Assembly: GCA_944358265.1 (NCBI GenBank)
Contig: CALVQR010000006.1
Coordinates: 1 to 38,195 of the forward strand
Direction: 5' to 3'
DNA: 38,195 nucleotides
From: an uncultured Bacilli bacterium
GTDB taxonomy: Bacteria > Bacillota_I > Bacilli_A > RF39 > UBA660
Below, one piece after another: positions 6,389 through 15,374 of the stretch. The translations under genes were made by a program, and so were the position numbers. The notes below the pieces were generated by a model. It was not told the DNA's origin, did not search any database, and saw nothing but the letters and a program-made list of their open reading frames with translations. The number at the start of each line of letters is the position of its first letter. Positions within the stretch are counted from its first letter, which is position 1.

Positions 6389-8617
6389 ATGAAAAAAGTT
6401 GAATTACTTTCTCCTGCGGGAGATTTAGAGAAGTTAAAAATAGCTGTTTTAAATGGTGCAGATGCAGTATATATGGCAGGTAAAAAATTTGGAGCACGTG
6501 CGTTTTCTAAAAATTTTGATGAAAACGAGATTATTGAAGCAATTAATTTTTGCCATTTATATGGTGTTAAAATATATATAACTATAAATACAATAATATA
6601 TGATAATGAAGTTGAAGAATTTATTAATTATGTAGATTTTTTACATAAAAATAATGTAGATGCCGTTATAGTACAAGATTTAGGAATGGCAGATTTGATA
6701 CACAAAATATTTCCTAATTTACCAATGCATGCATCTACTCAAATGAATATCCATAATATTAATGGATTAAAATATTTAAAAAAAATGGGATTTACAAGAG
6801 TAGTACTTGCAAGAGAAGTGTCACTAGATGAAATAGTAAAAATGAAAAAAGAAGTAGACATAGAACTTGAAGTATTTATACATGGAGCACTTTGTATATC
6901 CTGTTCAGGAGAGTGTTATTATAGTTATTTTGAAACAGGAAGAAGTGGAAATAGAGGCTCTTGTGCACAATTATGTAGAAAGTCTTATACACTTTATAAG
7001 GGCGATGAAAAATTAAATTTAGGGGATAAATATTTACTTAGCCCAAAAGATTTATGCACAGTAAAAAAAATAAATGATCTAATAAGCGCAGGTATTGATA
7101 GTTTTAAAATAGAAGGTAGAATGAAATCTTCTTATTATGTAGGACTTGTAACTAGAATATATAGAAATAAAATAGATTATGATATAGTGACAGATACTGA
7201 TATTATAAATATGAAAAAAGTATATAATAGAGAATTTACTTTAGGAAATTTATATAATCAAAAAGGGAAAGATTTTATAAATGGTTATAGGCCAAACCAT
7301 ATGGGGATATTACTTGGCAAAGTAATAGGTTATAGTAAAGGGAGAGTAAAAATTAAGTTATATGAAGATGTCAATCAAGAAGATGCAGTAAGATTTATAT
7401 TTGATGATGAAATAGGGTTTCATTTAAATAAAATATATAAAAATAATTTGCTTGTTAATTTTGCATTAAAGGGCGAAGAAATAGAAGTAGAACTAGATGA
7501 AAAAATACCAAAAGATACATTAGTATATAAAACAATAGATAAAAAATTAAATGAATATATAATTAATTCAAGTAATAATTTAAGAAAAGTAGCTATTTCA
7601 GGTGATTTCATGATAAGTAAAAACAAAATAATATTTACGTTTATTGATAATGGAAAAACAGAAAAACTTGTAATAAATAATTCAGTATTTCAAGCAAAAA
7701 ATAAACCTACTACAAAAGAAGAAATAAAAGAAAAATTAAATAAATTAGGAAATAGTATATTTGTATTTGATAGATTAAAGATTAATATTCCAGATAATAT
7801 ATTTATTCCTATGACAGTAATTAATAATTTAAGACGAAATATGATAGAAATACTCACAAATAATAGAATTAATCAAAAAGGTAATTATCTGAAGAATTAT
7901 TATAAATTTAAAAATGTAAATATAAATATTACAAATGATATTTGTTTTGAGATAAAAACTAAGGAACAAATAGATTATATTTTGGAAAATACAAATTATA
8001 TTTGTTATGTGAAAGATTATTTAATTTACAATAAATACAAATCAAATAATAGAGTAATATATAAAATGCCTAGAATAAATAAAAATAATGTTATTATGGG
8101 GAACTCTCTTATATCAGAGATAGGAGAAATAACAAATAATACGATATCTGATACTTATTTTAATGTAGTTAATTCATATAATGTTAGATATTTACATGAA
8201 AATGGAGTAAAAAAAGTAACTTTATCATATGAATTAAATTATAATACTTTAAATCAATTAATTACATCATACAAAAATAGATATAAAGAAAGTCCTAATT
8301 TGGAAATTGTTATATATGGTAAACCAGAACTTATGTTAAGCAAATATTGTATATTAAATACTTATTTTAAAAAAGATAAATGTAATTTGTGTAAGAGCAA
8401 TGATTATTATCTTGTAGATGAATATAATAAAAAATTTCCAATAAGAAGTGAAGATTGTTATATGAAAATATTAAATTATAAAAATATAAATATGATTGAT
8501 AAAATTCCGGAATTAAAAAATATAGGAATAACAAATTTTAAGTTAATATTAGATAATGAATCAATAGAAGATATAAAACTAATAATTAATAAGATGCATG
8601 AAAATATATTTCTATAA
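6389..8617 (+). CDS. U32 family peptidase / RlhA-like protein with C-terminal DUF3656-type region
   Basis: The 742-residue protein opens with the U32 barrel motifs 'VELLSPAGDLEKLKIAVLNGADAVYMAGKKFGARAFS'-like, then 'MHASTQMNIHN', and the cysteine segment 'CSGECYYSYFETGRSGNRGSC', 'QLCRKSY'. These Cys residues match the iron-sulfur/active region of RlhA and YrrO-type proteins. 'LLSPKDLC' and 'GIDSFKIEGRMKS' complete the conserved core (to about residue 245). Residues 250-742 form a long, less conserved extension ending in a Cys cluster 'KCNLC', as in large U32 members. Some relatives hydroxylate C2501 of 23S rRNA (RlhA) or take part in tRNA/rRNA hydroxylation; others were described as collagenases. 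RNA modification is the likelier role, by inference. It starts after GGTGA. Confidence 0.88.
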   Translation: MKKVELLSPAGDLEKLKIAVLNGADAVYMAGKKFGARAFSKNFDENEIIEAINFCHLYGVKIYITINTIIYDNEVEEFINYVDFLHKNNVDAVIVQDLGMADLIHKIFPNLPMHASTQMNIHNINGLKYLKKMGFTRVVLAREVSLDEIVKMKKEVDIELEVFIHGALCISCSGECYYSYFETGRSGNRGSCAQLCRKSYTLYKGDEKLNLGDKYLLSPKDLCTVKKINDLISAGIDSFKIEGRMKSSYYVGLVTRIYRNKIDYDIVTDTDIINMKKVYNREFTLGNLYNQKGKDFINGYRPNHMGILLGKVIGYSKGRVKIKLYEDVNQEDAVRFIFDDEIGFHLNKIYKNNLLVNFALKGEEIEVELDEKIPKDTLVYKTIDKKLNEYIINSSNNLRKVAISGDFMISKNKIIFTFIDNGKTEKLVINNSVFQAKNKPTTKEEIKEKLNKLGNSIFVFDRLKINIPDNIFIPMTVINNLRRNMIEILTNNRINQKGNYLKNYYKFKNVNINITNDICFEIKTKEQIDYILENTNYICYVKDYLIYNKYKSNNRVIYKMPRINKNNVIMGNSLISEIGEITNNTISDTYFNVVNSYNVRYLHENGVKKVTLSYELNYNTLNQLITSYKNRYKESPNLEIVIYGKPELMLSKYCILNTYFKKDKCNLCKSNDYYLVDEYNKKFPIRSEDCYMKILNYKNINMIDKIPELKNIGITNFKLILDNESIEDIKLIINKMHENIFL

Positions 8618-8812
8618 AGGAAAGTTATATAATTGTTATGTAAGAATAAAAATGTTATAATTTTAATATAAAAATGTAGAATAATTTAGAAAAAACTATC
8701 CAAAAATAAATAATCGAGAATATTTATAGTGTTCTTAAAAAATAGTTAAATATAAAGATATAGTTTAAAAACTTTTAAAAATATATTATAATAATAATAG
8801 TGAGGAAAAAAT

Positions 8813-9241
8813 ATGAATAAAAAAGGATTTACATTAGTAGAGGTGCTTGCAGTACTTATATTATTAAGCATAATATTAGGCATGGTTGTAGTAAATGTTA
8901 ATTATTTTTCAAATAATAGAAAAGAAAAAGATTATAATAATATTGTAAATATTATAGAAAAGAATACAGAAATATTTGTAAATGATAATGAAGATTTATA
9001 TATATCTGTAAATGATAAATTGACTAATGTTGGAAGTAAATGTAAAATAGAATATATAAAATTAGAAGAAGCAAACCTTATGGACAAAGATACAATCAAT
9101 CCTAAAACTGGTAAAGAAATAAATAAAGAATCATATATAAGGGTAAAGCTTAATGAGGATTATGATTTTGAATATACTTTTGTTGATAAAGATGAAATGC
9201 TTGAAACAGAAGATATAGAATTATGTTTAACAGGAAATTAA
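8813..9241 (+). CDS. Type II/IV pseudopilin-like protein with prepilin cleavage signal
   Basis: The 142-residue protein has the class III signal 'KKGFTLVEVLAVLILLSIILG' split as K-G/FTLVE: PilD/ComC would cut after Gly5 and methylate Phe6, with Glu10 (the +5 Glu) conserved. A hydrophobic helix to about residue 30 is followed by a polar acidic domain containing two Cys ('GSKCKIEY', 'IELCLTGN') that could form a disulfide. ComGC-, ComGD- and PilA-type proteins share this plan. No comG ATPase, inner-membrane protein or peptidase is nearby, so this is an orphan pseudopilin. A TATAAT-like box around 8789 and its own terminator suggest a monocistronic gene. The partner system is unknown. Confidence 0.85.
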   Translation: MNKKGFTLVEVLAVLILLSIILGMVVVNVNYFSNNRKEKDYNNIVNIIEKNTEIFVNDNEDLYISVNDKLTNVGSKCKIEYIKLEEANLMDKDTINPKTGKEINKESYIRVKLNEDYDFEYTFVDKDEMLETEDIELCLTGN

Positions 9242-9272
9242 AGACAACTACTTTTAAAATTTGTCTTTTTTT
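9240..9272 (+). terminator. Intrinsic terminator of the pseudopilin gene
   Basis: AAAGACAA (9240-9247) pairs with TTGTCTTT (9261-9268), 13-base loop, with the T-run continuing to 9272. The stem starts in the stop codon. Confidence 0.85.
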
Positions 9273-9323
9273 GTTATAATTATAATTGCTTATTTCTTTG
9301 TAAAAAAATGAAAGGAGAAAAAA

Positions 9324-10970
9324 ATGAGTAAAATTAAGATATTTTCACTTGGCGGACTTAATGAAAGCGGGAAAAATATGTATGTGGTTGATGTAGATAA
9401 TGACTTATTTATATTCGATGCAGGACTTAAGTATGCCGATGATAAAATGTTAGGTGTTGATTATATAATACCAGATTTTAAATTTTTAAAAGATAACATA
9501 GAAAGAATTAAAGGAATATTTATTACGCATGCTCATGAAAAATATATGGGGGCAGTTTGTGATATAGTTCGTGATATACCTGAAATAAATGTATATGCGA
9601 CTAAATTTACATGTGATGTGTTAAAAAGAGATTTTGAAGACAATGAGATAAAATTTAAAAATTTACATTTAATAAATGCACATAAAAAGATTAATTTTGG
9701 TAAGAATAGTGTATTCCCTGTAAGTTTAACACATTCTGTGCCAGATACTGTAGGTTATGTATTAAATACTGTTGATGGTGCGATAGTTTATACTGGTAAT
9801 TTTGTATTTGATTCTAGTATGACTGGTTCATATCAAACTGATATTGGGAAACTTGCTTATATAGGTAAACAAGGAGTTTTGTGTTTACTTAGTGAATCAG
9901 AATATGCAGATAGAGTAGGATATACTACTCCTAATAATAGAATATCTAGTACTGTAAGAGATGTACTTTTACATAATGAGGGTCGAATTATAATAACAGT
10001 ATTTACAAATCATATATCAAGACTTCAAGAATTATTCAATGAAGTGTCTAAAACGCATAGAAAAATAGTTGTAATGGGTAGAAAATTACAAAACTTAGTA
10101 AATTATGTAATAGATGAAAAGTATGTTATTTTTGATAAAGAACAAATTGGTAATTTAACAAATATAGATGATAGAGATTCTGTAATACTTATATCAAATG
10201 AAAATGAAAAACCATTTGTTAATTTAGAGAGAATAGTAAATGGATATGATAAATATGTAAAAATAAATGAAAATGATACTGTATTTTATCTAGAACCAAT
10301 TCAAGTAGGTATGGAGAAAAAAGCAGTAAAAATAAGTGATGAAATAAGCAAAATGGGTGCAAATGTAATAATATTATCTTCTAAGACACATTTACTTAAT
10401 CATGCTTCACAAGAAGATTTAATGCTTATGTTAAATTTAATGAATCCAAAATATTATTTTCCGGTAATAGGAGAATATCGTCATCAAGTAGATAATGCAA
10501 ACATAGCAACATCAATGGGTATTAATAAAGAAAATATAATTCTTAGATTAAATGGTGAAGTAGCAACATTTATAAATGGTAATTTGATAGAAGAGAAAGA
10601 AATAATAAAAGTGGATGAATTATTAATTGATGGTAATTCAACTAAAGATATTGGAGAATTAGTATTAAAAGATAGAGAACTTTTAAGTGATAATGGAATT
10701 GTTATAATATGTGCCACTTTAAATAGAAAAACAAAAGAAATTATGGCAGGACCAGAAGTATTAACTAGAGGTTTCATATATGTTAAAGAAAATAGTGATA
10801 TAATTGAAAAAATGAAAGAAATATCTTTAGAAGTTATTAATAGTAATATAAGTAATAATTATGTAGAGTTTAATAAAATTAAAAATGGTATTAGAGAAGA
10901 ACTAGGGAAATATTTATTTTTAGAAACAGAATGCAAACCTATGATAATTACTGTAATAACTGAAATATAG
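9324..10970 (+). CDS. rnjB: Ribonuclease J2-like protein with degenerate metal site
   Basis: The 548-residue protein has the full RNase J layout: metallo-beta-lactamase and beta-CASP domains, then the C-terminal domain with 'LVLKDRELLSDNGI' and 'AGPEVLTRGFIYVKE'. The HxHxDH metal motif is H69-A-H71-E-K73-Y74, lacking the Asp and last His. The TGDF motif is TGNF (Asn159), LLSDS is LLSES, and the P-V-H-GE motif is 'FPVIGEY'. Bacillus RNase J2 is likewise degenerate at this motif and acts mainly as the partner of RNase J1 in 5'-end-dependent mRNA decay. This protein is therefore a J2-type subunit, probably weakly active or inactive. Its place before ftsK/spoIIIE matches rnjB in Bacillus. It has an AAAGGAG ribosome site and a terminator after it. 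Confidence 0.88.
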   Translation: MSKIKIFSLGGLNESGKNMYVVDVDNDLFIFDAGLKYADDKMLGVDYIIPDFKFLKDNIERIKGIFITHAHEKYMGAVCDIVRDIPEINVYATKFTCDVLKRDFEDNEIKFKNLHLINAHKKINFGKNSVFPVSLTHSVPDTVGYVLNTVDGAIVYTGNFVFDSSMTGSYQTDIGKLAYIGKQGVLCLLSESEYADRVGYTTPNNRISSTVRDVLLHNEGRIIITVFTNHISRLQELFNEVSKTHRKIVVMGRKLQNLVNYVIDEKYVIFDKEQIGNLTNIDDRDSVILISNENEKPFVNLERIVNGYDKYVKINENDTVFYLEPIQVGMEKKAVKISDEISKMGANVIILSSKTHLLNHASQEDLMLMLNLMNPKYYFPVIGEYRHQVDNANIATSMGINKENIILRLNGEVATFINGNLIEEKEIIKVDELLIDGNSTKDIGELVLKDRELLSDNGIVIICATLNRKTKEIMAGPEVLTRGFIYVKENSDIIEKMKEISLEVINSNISNNYVEFNKIKNGIREELGKYLFLETECKPMIITVITEI

Positions 10971-10992
10971 GACCGTAATGGGTCTTTTTTTA
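10969..10992 (+). terminator. Intrinsic terminator of rnjB
   Basis: AGGACC and GGTCTT pair over 6 bp (one G-U) around a GTAATG loop, followed by a T-run. The stem is short but sits at the stop codon. Confidence 0.65.
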
Positions 10993-11079
10993 TTGATATT
11001 AGTTATAAAAATTAAAATAAAGACTTAAATACTTTGCTTTTTTATGATATAATTATTTAAGATAGTTGAGGTGTTGCAA

Positions 11080-13287
11080 GTGGCTAAGAAAAAACAAAAA
11101 AAAGAAACGAATAATTCTGGATTTAAATATCCAATTGAAATAAAAGGAATAGTTTTTATAGTAATTGCAATAATAGGATTTTTAGGTTTTAGAGCTAACA
11201 TTCTTGGAACAATAATAAAAGGATTTGCAATGTTTTTAATGGGATCATTTGATTTTATAGTTTTATTATTACTATTAATATCAGGTTGTTATATGCTTGT
11301 TAAAAGAGAAAAACCAAAATATTTTTCAACTAGGATGATTGGTTTGTATATATTTTTAATAGGACTACTTTCGCTTGCTCATTTAAATTATATTAAACCA
11401 GAAGTAAATTTTGTTGATACAATGAAAGAAACAATAGATGAAATAATCAAATGTGTTAATACTAAAGTATCTTATTCAGGTGGAGGAATACTTGGTGCAT
11501 TTTTTATGTCTATATTATATATATTACTTGGAGAAGTAGGAAGTATAATAGTTATAAGCATATTAATTCTATTGGGTATATTATTATTTGCTAATTTGTC
11601 TATTGGAGATGGAATTTTATGGTTTAAAGAAAAGTTCAGAAGAAAAAGTGAATATGAAGAAGAAGACGATGATGATATTATTGAAGAATATGATGATGTG
11701 GAAGGTGTTTCTGATAAGAAAATTAAAATATCTTCTATTAGTGAATTAACTCATACAAATGTTGAAGAAGAAAAAGAAGATGTAAAACAAGAGACAAATG
11801 TAAATAGTGCGAGTAACAAATATTTAAATTATAAACTTCCAAGTATTAATTTACTTGAGAAAAAATCGTCTAAAAGTAAGATAGATACTAAAGAAAATGA
11901 AGCAACTATTAGAGATAATATAAAAAGATTAGAAGCGGTATTAAACGATTTTGATGTATTTGCAAAAGTAAAAGAAGTTCATGTAGGGCCATCAATAACT
12001 CAATATGAATTAGAAGTAAAATCAGGGACTAAAATGAGTAAAATAAAAGCATTAAATAGTGAAATTGCTTTGGCACTTGCAGCAACTGATGTAAGAATAC
12101 AAGCTCCAATTCCAGGAAAAAATACTGTTGGTGTTGAGCTTCCTAATAAAGTTGCCGTCGGAGTATCATTTAGAGAAATGATGTTAGCATTTAAAACTGA
12201 AAAATATAAATCAGATAATAAGCTTAGAGTGGCACTAGGAAAAGATATAATGGGAGAACCTAAATTTATGGATGTTAATAAGATGCCGCACTTACTTATC
12301 GCAGGTTCAACAGGATCAGGTAAATCAGTGTGTGTTAATTGTATAATAAGTTCAATACTTATGAGAGCCAAACCAGATGAAGTAAAACTTATAATGGTAG
12401 ATCCAAAAAAAGTAGAACTTAGCATGTATAATTGTATTCCTCATTTACTTATGCCCGTTATAACAGATCCTAAGAAAGCTTCAGCAGCGCTACAAAAAGT
12501 TGTTGAAGAAATGATGAGCCGTTATGATAAATTCGAAGATAGTAAAACAAAAAATATAGAAGGGTATAATAATTATTTAAGAAATAAAAATAAAAATTTA
12601 CCACTTGAATCTCAAATACCATTACTTCCATATATAGTAGTAATAATAGATGAACTTGCAGATTTAATGGTAGTTGCAAAAAAAGAAGTAGAAGATTCTA
12701 TTATGAGAATAACTCAAATGGCAAGAGCCGCAGGGATACATTTAATAGTTGCAACTCAAAGACCATCAACAGATGTAATTACAGGGGTAATAAAAGCTAA
12801 TATTCCATCAAGAATAGCATTTGCAGTATCTTCGCAAATAGATTCAAGGACAATTCTTGACTCATCTGGAGCTGAAAAATTATTAGGAAAAGGTGATATG
12901 TTATTTGATCCTATGGGAGCTACTTCTTTCACAAGAATTCAAGGCGCATTTATATCAGAAGAAGATGTTACTAGGATAGTCGATTATACAATATCACAGC
13001 AAAAAGCAAATTATGATGAAAATTTTATGAAAATTGATAAAGAATCAGAAAAGCAAACTATTGATAAAGACGATGTAGATAATGATGACCCATTATATAA
13101 CGAAATAGTAGAATTTGTAATAACATCAGGTAAAGCAAGTGCATCACTTCTTCAAAGAAAATATAAATTGGGATATAATAGAGCAGCAAGAATAATTGAT
13201 TTACTTGAAGAAAGAGGAATAATAGGACCCGCAAATGGATCAAAACCAAGAGAAGTATTAGTTACTTTAGATAAAGAAGAAGAGTAG
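11080..13287 (+). CDS. ftsK: FtsK/SpoIIIE family DNA translocase
   Basis: Start GTG 11080 is preferred because GAGGTG (11068-11073) lies 6 bases upstream. The 735-residue product has an N-terminal membrane domain of about four helices (residues 20-175), an acidic linker (185-270), the FtsK alpha domain and a RecA-like motor. The motor has Walker A 'GSTGSGKS' (about 408-416) and Walker B 'VVIIDELADLM' (about 517-527), then a C-terminal winged-helix gamma domain ('SASLLQRKYKLGYNRAARIID') that reads KOPS/SRS-type sites. It pumps chromosomal DNA through the septum in division and, in spore formers, into the forespore. Order rnjB, translocase, ymfF, ymfH is that of Bacillus spoIIIE. With spore genes in the window, the SpoIIIE role is plausible. 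Confidence 0.95.
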   Translation: MAKKKQKKETNNSGFKYPIEIKGIVFIVIAIIGFLGFRANILGTIIKGFAMFLMGSFDFIVLLLLLISGCYMLVKREKPKYFSTRMIGLYIFLIGLLSLAHLNYIKPEVNFVDTMKETIDEIIKCVNTKVSYSGGGILGAFFMSILYILLGEVGSIIVISILILLGILLFANLSIGDGILWFKEKFRRKSEYEEEDDDDIIEEYDDVEGVSDKKIKISSISELTHTNVEEEKEDVKQETNVNSASNKYLNYKLPSINLLEKKSSKSKIDTKENEATIRDNIKRLEAVLNDFDVFAKVKEVHVGPSITQYELEVKSGTKMSKIKALNSEIALALAATDVRIQAPIPGKNTVGVELPNKVAVGVSFREMMLAFKTEKYKSDNKLRVALGKDIMGEPKFMDVNKMPHLLIAGSTGSGKSVCVNCIISSILMRAKPDEVKLIMVDPKKVELSMYNCIPHLLMPVITDPKKASAALQKVVEEMMSRYDKFEDSKTKNIEGYNNYLRNKNKNLPLESQIPLLPYIVVIIDELADLMVVAKKEVEDSIMRITQMARAAGIHLIVATQRPSTDVITGVIKANIPSRIAFAVSSQIDSRTILDSSGAEKLLGKGDMLFDPMGATSFTRIQGAFISEEDVTRIVDYTISQQKANYDENFMKIDKESEKQTIDKDDVDNDDPLYNEIVEFVITSGKASASLLQRKYKLGYNRAARIIDLLEERGIIGPANGSKPREVLVTLDKEEE

Positions 13288-13303
13288 AAATACTTTTCTT
13301 TTT
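13279..13303 (+). terminator. Intrinsic terminator overlapping the ftsK stop codon
   Basis: GAAGAGTA (13279-13286) pairs with TACTTTTC (13291-13298), one G-U pair, around a GAAA tetraloop, followed by TTTTT. The last codons and stop of ftsK form the 5' arm. Confidence 0.8.
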
Positions 13304-13357
13304 GTATATGAAAATTATTTTAAACATGATATAATTATAGTGTTAGGATGGTGAAAT

Positions 13358-14074
13358 ATGGCAACAGCACATAATAAAGCAAATGTAGGAGATATAGCAA
13401 AGACAGTAATAATGTCAGGTGATCCTATAAGAATTAAAAATATTGCAGAAAAATATTTAGATAATGCAAAATTAGTTAATGATATAAGAGGAGAATATGC
13501 ATATACTGGAACTTATAAAGGAAAAGAAGTAACTGTTATGTCACATGGTATGGGAATGCCAAGCGCAGGTATTTATGTATATGAATTATACAAATTTTAT
13601 GGTGTTGAAAAAATAATAAGATTAGGTTCATGTGGTGCATATGTAAAAGATGTGGATTTACTTGATATTATACTTGTTGAAAAAGCTTATACTGAAAGCA
13701 ATTTTGCTTATACTTTGAATAATGAACATGTAAATGTAGCTTCTTCTTCAAAAAATATTAATGAAATAGTGGAAAAAGTAGCAGAAAAAGAGAATATTAA
13801 TATTGTAAAGGGAAATATATGTTCAACAGATTGCTTTGATTGGTATATGACTGATTTAAGTAAATTTTTAGAAAGATTACCAAAAGATATGAACATAATT
13901 GCAGCCGAAATGGAATCATTTGCAATTTTTTACACAGCAAAACTTTTAGAAAAAGAAGCTGCATGTATTTTAACTGTAGTAGATTCTCATTATAAAAAAC
14001 AAGAATTAAGTGCAGAAGAAAGGCAAAATTCTATAGATAAAATGACAATATTAGCTCTAGAAAGTATATTATAA
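13358..14074 (+). CDS. deoD: Purine-nucleoside phosphorylase (DeoD type)
   Basis: This 238-residue protein has the hexameric PNP signatures: 'MATAHNKANVGDIAKTVIMSGDPIR' at the start (phosphate-binding Gly/Asp/Arg), 'VMSHGMGMPSAGIY', the family block 'IIRLGSCGAY', and 'EMESFAIFYTA' (base/ribose site Glu). Length equals the E. coli/Bacillus DeoD class. It phosphorolyses purine (deoxy)ribonucleosides to base plus (deoxy)ribose-1-phosphate in purine salvage. It sits between the ftsK terminator and ymfF, with its own start signals (AGGATGGTG). Salvage of nucleosides fits an organism with a small, host-dependent metabolism, but that is inference. Confidence 0.95.
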   Translation: MATAHNKANVGDIAKTVIMSGDPIRIKNIAEKYLDNAKLVNDIRGEYAYTGTYKGKEVTVMSHGMGMPSAGIYVYELYKFYGVEKIIRLGSCGAYVKDVDLLDIILVEKAYTESNFAYTLNNEHVNVASSSKNINEIVEKVAEKENINIVKGNICSTDCFDWYMTDLSKFLERLPKDMNIIAAEMESFAIFYTAKLLEKEAACILTVVDSHYKKQELSAEERQNSIDKMTILALESIL

Positions 14075-14111
14075 TCTTTATTTTCAAATAATATAAAGAA
14101 AGGAGTAAATT

Positions 14112-15374
14112 ATGAAATACAAAAAATATGAATATGACAATTATAATATTCATTTTTTAAAAACTGATAAATTTAAAAGTATTTTTGTATCTATGATTTT
14201 GATTAATGATTTTGAAAAAGGAGCATTAACGAAAAATAGTTTACTTAGAAGATTACTTACAACATCTGCAGAAAATTTAAAAGATGAAACAGAAGTGTTA
14301 AAAAAAGAATATGATTTATATAATTCAAATGTATTTATCTCAAATAGTATTTATAATAATGTAATTGTTACTGACTTTAGTATAGAAGTATTAGAAGATA
14401 AATATACGGAAAAAGGTCTCTTAAAAAAAGCATTAGATTATTTCTTCGATAAAATTTTTAAACCAAATATTAAAAATGGTAAATTTGATGAAAATAATTA
14501 TACATTGGCAGTAAAATCTTTAAATGATTTTTATGACAGAGAAAAAGAAAATAAAAGAAGATATGCATACATTAAAGCATGTGAATTACTTGATGATGAA
14601 TATTTTAAATATAATTCGAGTGGGTATAAAAAAGATTTAGAAAAAATAACAAATAAAAAAATGGTTGATTATTATAATAATTTATTTAAGTGTGCGAATT
14701 GTAATATATTTGTAATAGGGTCATTTGACGAAGAAGAATTATTAAATATAATAAATGGTAGAGTAAGAGATAAATTGCATAAAAATAAAAATAATTTTAC
14801 TTTAAATTGTAATGAAAACAAGTTTGAATTAAAAGAAAAAATAGATATAGAAAATAATAATCAATCTAATTTAATATTAATATATAAAATACTTAATATG
14901 ACAGATAGGGAAAGAAATGTAATTCTTCCTGTATTTAATAGAATACTGGGGGTAGGAAATAATTCAAAATTGTTTAGAAATGTTAGAGAAAGTAAATCTC
15001 TTGCTTATGACATTAGATCTAGTGCGTATAGAGATGGGAGCTTAATTATAATAGAGGCAGGAATAGATAGTAAAAGTATGAATGAAACTGTTAATTCTAT
15101 AAAAGAAGAAATAGAAAATTTAAAAAATGGTAATATAAATGGTGAAGAATTAGAAGAAGCAAAAATATTTAGACGTAGAACTTTAAAACAATTTGAAGAT
15201 GATAATGAGTCTATACTATATATAAAAATAAATAGTATTTTATTTGGAGATGATGATCTAGATGAAAGGAAAGAAAGTTTGAAAACTGTAAAAAGGGACG
15301 AAATAATATCTTTAGCCAAAAAATTAGAATTAAATGTGGTATATATGCTTAAAGGAGAAACAGAAAATGAATAA
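14112..15374 (+). CDS. ymfF: M16-family protein YmfF-like, non-catalytic partner
   Basis: The 420-residue protein has the insulinase/M16 fold order: N-terminal half with 'GALTKNSLLRRLLTTSAENLKDETEVLKKEYDLYNS'-type sequence, and the C-terminal hallmark 'GNNSKLFRNVRESKSLAYDIRSS'. The HxxEH zinc motif is missing. In Bacillus, ymfF (no motif) and ymfH (motif) are adjacent and linked to modification of elongation factor P. Paired M16 proteins usually form heterodimers in which one subunit is catalytic. It overlaps the next gene by 8 bases. Good AAAGGAG start. Assignment rests on fold motifs, the missing zinc site and the conserved gene order. Confidence 0.85.
   Translation: MKYKKYEYDNYNIHFLKTDKFKSIFVSMILINDFEKGALTKNSLLRRLLTTSAENLKDETEVLKKEYDLYNSNVFISNSIYNNVIVTDFSIEVLEDKYTEKGLLKKALDYFFDKIFKPNIKNGKFDENNYTLAVKSLNDFYDREKENKRRYAYIKACELLDDEYFKYNSSGYKKDLEKITNKKMVDYYNNLFKCANCNIFVIGSFDEEELLNIINGRVRDKLHKNKNNFTLNCNENKFELKEKIDIENNNQSNLILIYKILNMTDRERNVILPVFNRILGVGNNSKLFRNVRESKSLAYDIRSSAYRDGSLIIIEAGIDSKSMNETVNSIKEEIENLKNGNINGEELEEAKIFRRRTLKQFEDDNESILYIKINSILFGDDDLDERKESLKTVKRDEIISLAKKLELNVVYMLKGETENE

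Noticed and set aside
12000-12425. Long minus-strand open frame inside ftsK
   Set aside because: It lies fully antisense to the conserved motor domain and has no ribosome site, so it is a codon-usage shadow.
15334-15366. Upstream ATG 15334 as the start of the YmfH-like protein
   Set aside because: It lies inside ymfF without a ribosome site, and the extra 11 residues are not part of the family; ATG 15367 follows AAAGGAGA.
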